From NCBI GenBank assembly GCA_012514615.1, contig JAAYZY010000289.1:1-10098 (forward strand): 10,098 nucleotides of DNA, written 5' to 3'. Of the stretch, positions 6,183-10,098 are shown piece by piece; within the stretch, counting starts at the first letter, position 1; every line of letters begins with the position of its first letter. Origin of the DNA: Chloroflexota bacterium. GTDB taxonomy: Bacteria; Chloroflexota; Anaerolineae; DTPP01. Position numbers and translations under genes: made by a program. Below the pieces are notes generated by a model. That model was not told the origin of the DNA and searched no databases. It saw nothing but the letters and a program-made list of their open reading frames with translations.

Positions 6183-7589
6183 CTACGCTTTCGTGGGAAC
6201 GGCGTTCTCTAAGACGACCAAGCCGCCCAGGAACAGCCAGACCAGCACGCTGGCCTGGAAGCCGGGGAGCCCGATGTTGTAGACGAAGGGCAAGAGCCAG
6301 TCTGCGAACATCATGAGCACCAGACAGCCGGTCCAGGTTGCCAGCATGCCGTGGAGGTAGCCAGCGCTGAAGCCCGGGGCGATGCGCCTGTGCAGGCGCT
6401 GACAACTCCTCACCACCTCGGCGGCGAACCAGACGAACACGCCAAGGCCTACGATCCCCACATGAGAGAAGATGTCTACGTAGTTGTTGTGTGAGGAGAC
6501 CAACGGGACTGCGTAGTAGGCCCCGCCGTACACCAGCGGCCTGGCCCCGGCGTAGGGTCGGTAGGCCGCCGGGCCGAGCCCGGTGATGGGGTTGCGCAAC
6601 GTCACCTCAACGACCCGCCCTGAGAGGGCCAGACGTGAGCCGCCGCTCTCTTCCCACTCGGCCTCGCCGCCGGCGAAGCTGTAAAGCGCGCTGCCCGCCA
6701 CGCCCACCACGAGCAGCACGGCCAGCACGGCGACGGCGAACCAGCGAACGCGGGGCCAGCGCAGCCATGCCAGCACCGTGGCGGCTGCCGCCACAGACAG
6801 CCACGTGGAAGCTGAAGACCTGCGCAAGAAGAAGCTGTAGAACACAACCGCCCCCAGGGCCACCAGCAAGAACCTCTTCCATCCCTTGCTCAGTTTAGGG
6901 TTGAAGAGCAGTTGCCCGCCGGCCAGCCCGGTGAGCAGTAGCCAGAAAGGCGCTCGGTCCACCGCCAACGTGGCCAGACGCGCCACCAGGGGCCGGGTAG
7001 CCGGCAGAGCCTGAAGGATGGCCAAGGTCCCGGCCAGGCCCAGGAAGAAGAACGTGGGCCGCGCTAGTTGCCGTTCGTCTGTCAGCAGGCCGGCCGTGAG
7101 CCACAGGGCCAAGGCCGACAAGGCGAACACTGCCCACTGCGCGAACTGGACCACGATGAACCCGGCCGGCCTGGCCACCGCTGGGTCCCAAGTCGCCAGA
7201 CCGATGCCCAGCGATAGCGGGCCCAGGGCCACGAACAAGGCGAGGGGTCGGTTCAAGCGACTGGGCGTTAGGGCGACATGACGAGAGATGAGCATCTCCA
7301 CGAGCCAGAGCGCGGCCAAGCCCGACAGGATGAGCATCGCCGGGTTCAGGGCGACGGAACGCCCCACATAGAACTGGAGCGGCATCACCAGGGCGGCCAG
7401 GATCAAAGAGGGGATGCGAGCAGACGGCCAACGGATGATGATGAGGGCGGCCAGGCCGACGATTGCCGCGCCCAACAGGTACTCGGAGGGGCGTCGGCCG
7501 GCCGCCGCTGCGGCCAAGAGCACCGCGCATACGACCGCCGTTCGCTCGTCTGGATGGAAGCGCCCCCCCCCTGCGCCGTCACGCCTCAC
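6183..7589 (-). CDS. Wzy / O-antigen-ligase-type polysaccharide polymerase
   Basis: A polytopic membrane protein of 468 residues with about 11-12 hydrophobic segments. Between two of them lies a large extracytoplasmic loop (about 303-370) holding the Wzy_C/O-antigen-ligase signature: SRLALSGRVVEVTLRNPITGLGPAAY (residues 318-343), then SSHNNYVDIFSHVGIVGLG with H367 as the conserved histidine. Family members join lipid-linked oligosaccharides on the outer face of the membrane, either polymerising repeat units or ligating glycan to an acceptor. In a cluster with several glycosyltransferases and a Wzz/BY-kinase, the polymerase role is more likely. The start is GTG 7589 with GGGAG 9 nt upstream, 21 nt after the preceding stop and in the same reading frame as that gene. 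Codons 7-9 are GGG GGG GGG, a nine-G run in which a slip would shift the frame. GTG 7523 downstream would bypass the run but trims the first membrane helix. Confidence 0.88.
   Translation of the reverse strand: MRRDGAGGGRFHPDERTAVVCAVLLAAAAAGRRPSEYLLGAAIVGLAALIIIRWPSARIPSLILAALVMPLQFYVGRSVALNPAMLILSGLAALWLVEMLISRHVALTPSRLNRPLALFVALGPLSLGIGLATWDPAVARPAGFIVVQFAQWAVFALSALALWLTAGLLTDERQLARPTFFFLGLAGTLAILQALPATRPLVARLATLAVDRAPFWLLLTGLAGGQLLFNPKLSKGWKRFLLVALGAVVFYSFFLRRSSASTWLSVAAAATVLAWLRWPRVRWFAVAVLAVLLVVGVAGSALYSFAGGEAEWEESGGSRLALSGRVVEVTLRNPITGLGPAAYRPYAGARPLVYGGAYYAVPLVSSHNNYVDIFSHVGIVGLGVFVWFAAEVVRSCQRLHRRIAPGFSAGYLHGMLATWTGCLVLMMFADWLLPFVYNIGLPGFQASVLVWLFLGGLVVLENAVPTKA
7563..7571 (-). repeat. 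Nine-G homopolymer in the 5' end of the polymerase gene
   Basis: Nine consecutive C on the plus strand read as GGG GGG GGG, codons 7-9 of the Wzy-like gene. It is the longest single-base run I noticed in the window. Such runs can vary by slipped-strand pairing and switch a surface-polysaccharide gene on or off, but they are also a common site of sequencing error. Confidence 0.6.
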
Positions 7590-7610
7590 CCGTGATTTCT
7601 CCCTTGGGCA

Positions 7611-8810
7611 TCACTGCCTACTCCCCACCGACTCCACCAGATCGACGAAGGTCTGACCGATGGTGGACCAGTCGTAGAAGGCTTGCACCGTGCTGCGGGC
7701 GTGCAGAGTCTGCCGGTAACGACGTCCGTCATCTCGCAGGAGCGCCACGACGCTTTCGGCGAACGCCTGGGGCCCGTCGGCGATGGCGATATCTCGCCCC
7801 GGGTGCAGCTCCAACCCCTCTGCCGCTTTGGCGGTGGCCACCACCGGCGTGCCCAGGGCCATGGCTTCGAGGATCTTCAGCCGAGTGCCGCCGCCCTTGC
7901 GAAGGGGCGCCACGCACAGCTCAGCTTCCGACACGGGGATGCGTACGTCGCTGACGTGGCCGCAGAAGGTGACGCTGGCATCGGTGCGCAGGGCCGAAAG
8001 GTTCACCCCGGCAGTGGAACCGGTGACCACCAGCGAGACGGTCGGCTCTTCAGTCTTGATGAGCGGATAGACCTCCGCCAGGAAGAACTCCATGGCGTCG
8101 AAGTTGGCGTCGTAGGTGAGCGACCCGTTGTACACCAGGCGGCCGTGCACCTTGTCTGCCAGCACAAGCCGGTTCCGCTGGCAATCCACGCCGTTGGGGA
8201 TGACCGCCGCTTGGCAGTGGGACTGCCCCAGGGTTTGGCGGAGGTATGGCACCTCGATCTGAGAGACCAGCGTGCACACGGCGAATCGTCTAAACAAAAG
8301 CCGCTCGTACTGCCGAGCCTTCTGCCAGCTAACCCAGTTGCGCAGGCGACCAGCGGCCGAGCCATGGTCCGTGCATCGCTCGCGAAGCTGGTAGCCAAGG
8401 GCCGTATCCACATCCAGGATGCCAGGCGCACCATCTGCCTGCAGGGCATACTTGGCCACCGGGGCCTGGATCGCCACCACGGCATCCCAGGTCTGCCTCT
8501 TCACCACCTCGGCAACCTGTCGCGACATCTGGCGGCTAGGCCAGAAGGCCAAGGGGATTGGCGAGGCGAACTTCAGAGCCTGGGGCTTGTCCACGTGGCG
8601 AAAGGCGGAGTCGGAGATGCAGCGCCACTGGACGGACTCCGGGAGTGCCATCTGGGCGGCCGCCACGTCTTGCGGGTCGGGGATCGGCCCGAAGCTGAGC
8701 AGCGTGACCGCATGCGCCTGGCCCAGGGCGCGCAGCAAGTAGTAGGCGCGGATGCGAGCGCCGTTGTCTGGCGGGAGCGGCGGCCAGGTGGACAGGGCAA
8801 GGATCTTCAT
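7611..8810 (-). CDS. GT4-family glycosyltransferase (RIRAYY type), second paralogue
   Basis: A 399-residue GT-B glycosyltransferase. The N-terminal domain begins MKILALSTWPPLPPDNGARI and continues RAYYLLRAL, closely parallel to the GT4 enzyme at 3966-5192. ILDVDTALGYQ (131-141) is the counterpart of its LLLDAHNALW. The donor domain has VIPNGVD (203-209), LVYNGSLTYDANFDAMEFF (225-243), VSLVVTGS, VTFCGHVSDV, then APLRKGGGTRLKILEAMALG (301-320) and TPVVATAKAAEGLEL, with E315 as the phosphate/ribose-side glutamate. It fits the GT4 subgroup of EPS and PEP-CTERM-linked sugar transferases. It probably extends a lipid-linked glycan in the cytoplasm; the donor is unknown. ATG 8810 lies 2 nt after the acyltransferase stop and gives the family-typical start. 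An in-frame extension to 9302 would lie wholly over the acyltransferase gene and is rejected. The stop forms TGATG with a downstream ATG. Confidence 0.9.
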   Translation of the reverse strand: MKILALSTWPPLPPDNGARIRAYYLLRALGQAHAVTLLSFGPIPDPQDVAAAQMALPESVQWRCISDSAFRHVDKPQALKFASPIPLAFWPSRQMSRQVAEVVKRQTWDAVVAIQAPVAKYALQADGAPGILDVDTALGYQLRERCTDHGSAAGRLRNWVSWQKARQYERLLFRRFAVCTLVSQIEVPYLRQTLGQSHCQAAVIPNGVDCQRNRLVLADKVHGRLVYNGSLTYDANFDAMEFFLAEVYPLIKTEEPTVSLVVTGSTAGVNLSALRTDASVTFCGHVSDVRIPVSEAELCVAPLRKGGGTRLKILEAMALGTPVVATAKAAEGLELHPGRDIAIADGPQAFAESVVALLRDDGRRYRQTLHARSTVQAFYDWSTIGQTFVDLVESVGSRQ

Positions 8811-8812
8811 GG

Positions 8813-9439
8813 CTACCCCAAGAACTTCTGGTAGTCGAGGACGTAATCCAGGTCCTGCCGCCTGACCCCAACGGGCCTCGCCGGCGCTCCCACAACGATA
8901 GTGAATGGGTCCACGTCGTTGGTGACCACCGAGCCAGCTCCCACCACAGCGCCTTCTCCCAGGGTGATCCCTGGGAGCACGAGGGCCCTGGCCCCCAGGA
9001 AGACACGGTTGGACACGTGCACCGGCGCCCCTCGCTCGGCGAAGTGTACATCGTTGGGGTCGTGTTCCAACGTGTAGATGGCGACCCCCTCGGAGATGCT
9101 CACGTTGTCGTCGATCTCCAGCCCCATGCGGCCGTCCAGGATGACCCCCCGGTTGACCACGGTGTGCTGACCCAGCCGTACCTGGTTGGGCTGGTACAGT
9201 CGGCACTGACGGTGGATGCTGGTATGAGGGCCGATGGCCACGCCCAGCAGTCGCCGATAGCAGAGCAGGCGGATGGTGTGGCTGGGGATCCAGCCCACGC
9301 ACTCTGCGCAGAAGTCCCGTCCATCGTAGAATCGCCAGTAGGCGCGCGCTAGGAAGCGGCGGGTCCAGGTGGGCAGGCGTCGCTTCAGCCGCGGCGGCAC
9401 ACGGCCGGCCAGCCGCTGGTGCTCGGTCCCAATGGTCAT
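8813..9439 (-). CDS. Hexapeptide-repeat O-acyltransferase (LbH fold)
   Basis: A 208-residue protein, near the usual size of MAT/NodL/WcaF-type acetyltransferases. A basic N-terminus and the segment GWIPSHTIRLLCYRRLLG (49-66) precede the left-handed beta helix. Turns include VAIGPHTSI, QVRLGQHTVVNRGVIL, LEIDDNVSISEGVAI, NRVFLGARALVLPG and ITLGEGAVVGAGSVV. The long loop YTLEHDPND holds H126, the position of the catalytic histidine in relatives. The end VVGAPARPVG is the usual closing motif. It likely transfers an acetyl group from acetyl-CoA to a sugar hydroxyl of the polymer. ATG 9439 is preferred because GGAGG lies 8 nt upstream. ATG 9490, 1 nt after the previous stop, has no SD and adds 17 poorly conserved residues, but cannot be excluded. 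The stop is 2 nt before the next gene. Confidence 0.9.
   Translation of the reverse strand: MTIGTEHQRLAGRVPPRLKRRLPTWTRRFLARAYWRFYDGRDFCAECVGWIPSHTIRLLCYRRLLGVAIGPHTSIHRQCRLYQPNQVRLGQHTVVNRGVILDGRMGLEIDDNVSISEGVAIYTLEHDPNDVHFAERGAPVHVSNRVFLGARALVLPGITLGEGAVVGAGSVVTNDVDPFTIVVGAPARPVGVRRQDLDYVLDYQKFLG
8956..8977 (-). repeat. Perfect 9-bp inverted repeat with 4-base loop
   Basis: CTCCCAGGG and CCCTGGGAG flank a 4-base loop within the acyltransferase gene, over codons for LPGITLGE in the beta helix. The transcript would form a strong GC-rich hairpin. It lies in coding sequence and is not followed by a T run, so it is not a terminator. It may be chance arising from repeat-rich coding. Confidence 0.5.
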
Positions 9440-9447
9440 GACGGTTG

Positions 9448-9452
9448 CCTCC
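9448..9452 (-). promoter_or_regulatory. Shine-Dalgarno GGAGG deciding the acyltransferase start
   Basis: GGAGG on the minus strand lies 8 nt before ATG 9439-9437. The other in-frame ATG, at 9490, has only GTCGGCAACGTAGC-type sequence before it and no purine-rich site, so the shorter protein is preferred. Confidence 0.6.
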
Positions 9453-9491
9453 GGCAGGCCGCCGCCAGGCAGCCCGCGTCTCTTCCCCATG

Positions 9492-10098
9492 CTACGTTGC
9501 CGACAGCAACCCCTCTTCGAGCTCTGCCAGCCGCAACTTGGAGCCTGGGCCGCCCAGGTTTAGGAACGCTGAGACCAGCCTCTCTGCATGGGTGCGTTCA
9601 GCCCATTGGGAGGCGGCCCGACTCCGCCCCCTTTCCCCCAGCGTGGCCTGCAGCGCCGGCGAGGCCAGCAGCCGCGTCAGGGCCGCACGCAACCCCGCCA
9701 CGTCGCCTGGCGGCGCCAGCAGGCCGGTGCCTTCGTGCTCCAGCCAGTCGGGGATGCCCCCAACGGCGAAGGCCACCACCGGACGACCGTGCCGCATGGC
9801 CTCGGGGCCCACACGGCCGAACGGCTCTGGCCAGAGAGACGGCACCGCCACAACCGCGCTCTCGGAGAGAGCCTGCTCCATGGTTGGCGCATCCAGCCAC
9901 CCCACAAACCGCACGTTGTTCTCAACCCCCAGCTGGTGGGCCAGAGCCCGGCACGGCTCCTCGTCTTCGCCGCGGCCAGCTACCCACAGCTCCCAACCTC
10001 CCGGTACCAGGGCCAGCGCCTGGATCAGTTGCCGTAGCCCCTTTTCTGGCACCAGCCGACCAGCGAAGAGCACTCGCTGGCGGTGCACCGGGGGCCGG
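9492..10098 (-). CDS. GT4-family glycosyltransferase, C-terminal part (cut by window edge)
   Basis: About 202 codons are visible. The reading frame is open to the right edge, so the N-terminal acceptor domain lies outside the window. What is seen is a complete donor-binding domain of a GT-B, GT4-family enzyme. RVLFAGRLVPEKG opens it, then ELWVAGRGEDEE, NNVRFVGWLDA, and VAVPSLWPEPFGRVGPEAM, which contains the canonical E-x7-E motif (EPFGRVGPE). GRPVVAFAVGGIPDWL and GTGLLAPPGDVAGL follow, and the end is a helical tail. Unlike the other two GT4 genes here, it keeps the classical EPFG form, so it belongs to a different GT4 branch. A GTG at 10088 inside the domain is not a likely start because the fold extends upstream. 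It is the first gene of the visible series, with its stop 52 nt before the acyltransferase start. Confidence 0.9.
   Translation of the reverse strand, partial: RPPVHRQRVLFAGRLVPEKGLRQLIQALALVPGGWELWVAGRGEDEEPCRALAHQLGVENNVRFVGWLDAPTMEQALSESAVVAVPSLWPEPFGRVGPEAMRHGRPVVAFAVGGIPDWLEHEGTGLLAPPGDVAGLRAALTRLLASPALQATLGERGRSRAASQWAERTHAERLVSAFLNLGGPGSKLRLAELEEGLLSAT

Noticed and set aside
7683..8834. Long plus-strand open frame of 383 codons opposite the GT4 and acyltransferase genes
   Set aside because: It is antisense to well-supported genes, shows no domain pattern, and long shadow frames are expected at this G+C content.
9496..9510. GTTGC-CGACA-GCAAC palindrome at the end of the right-edge GT4 gene
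   Set aside because: The stem is only five base pairs, sits in coding sequence and has no T run, so it is not a supportable terminator.

Overview
The window is a compact stretch of an exopolysaccharide or capsule biosynthesis cluster. All ten genes I can support lie on the minus strand, so the cluster reads from the right end to the left, and both end genes run off the window. Base composition is strongly G+C-rich. There are several GTG starts and one TTG start, each with a clear Shine-Dalgarno (SD) sequence. The family mix (RIRAYY-type GT4 enzymes, one fused Wzz/tyrosine autokinase, hexapeptide acyltransferases with a hydrophobic N-terminal stretch) fits environmental bacteria such as Chloroflexota. 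That placement is an inference from protein style only, with low confidence. I see no rRNA, tRNA, CRISPR array, insertion sequence, attachment site or origin, and no gene-free stretch over 300 bases.

Layout in transcription order: C-terminal part of a GT4 glycosyltransferase (9492-10098); hexapeptide acyltransferase (8813-9439); GT4 glycosyltransferase (7611-8810); Wzy/O-antigen-ligase-type membrane protein (6183-7589); GT2 glycosyltransferase (5269-6177); second RIRAYY-type GT4 glycosyltransferase (3966-5192); GT39/ArnT-like membrane glycosyltransferase (2527-3882); fused Wzz-type chain-length regulator and BY-kinase (945-2519); stand-alone degenerate receiver-domain protein (370-813); N-terminal part of a second hexapeptide acyltransferase (1-310). 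Spacings are mostly 2-21 nt, with wider gaps of 52, 76, 83, 131 and 59 nt. I saw no convincing promoter or rho-independent terminator, so the region is most simply read as one operon or part of one.

A plausible division of labour, by family, is as follows. The GT4 and GT2 enzymes build a lipid-linked repeat unit in the cytoplasm, and the acyltransferases decorate it. The Wzy-like protein polymerises units on the outer face of the membrane. The GT39-like protein may add a side sugar there from a polyprenyl-phosphate donor. The Wzz/BY-kinase fusion sets chain length and couples it to tyrosine phosphorylation. No initiating phosphoglycosyltransferase, flippase, export channel, tyrosine phosphatase or sugar-nucleotide gene lies in the window; they may lie outside it.

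The most unusual item is the small receiver-like protein directly downstream of the kinase. It has glutamate where the phospho-accepting aspartate should be and lacks the other switch residues, so it looks like a phosphorylation-independent pseudo-receiver. Also worth a look are a nine-G run within the first ten codons of the polymerase gene, the pair of related GT4 enzymes, and a perfect 9-bp hairpin inside one acyltransferase gene.
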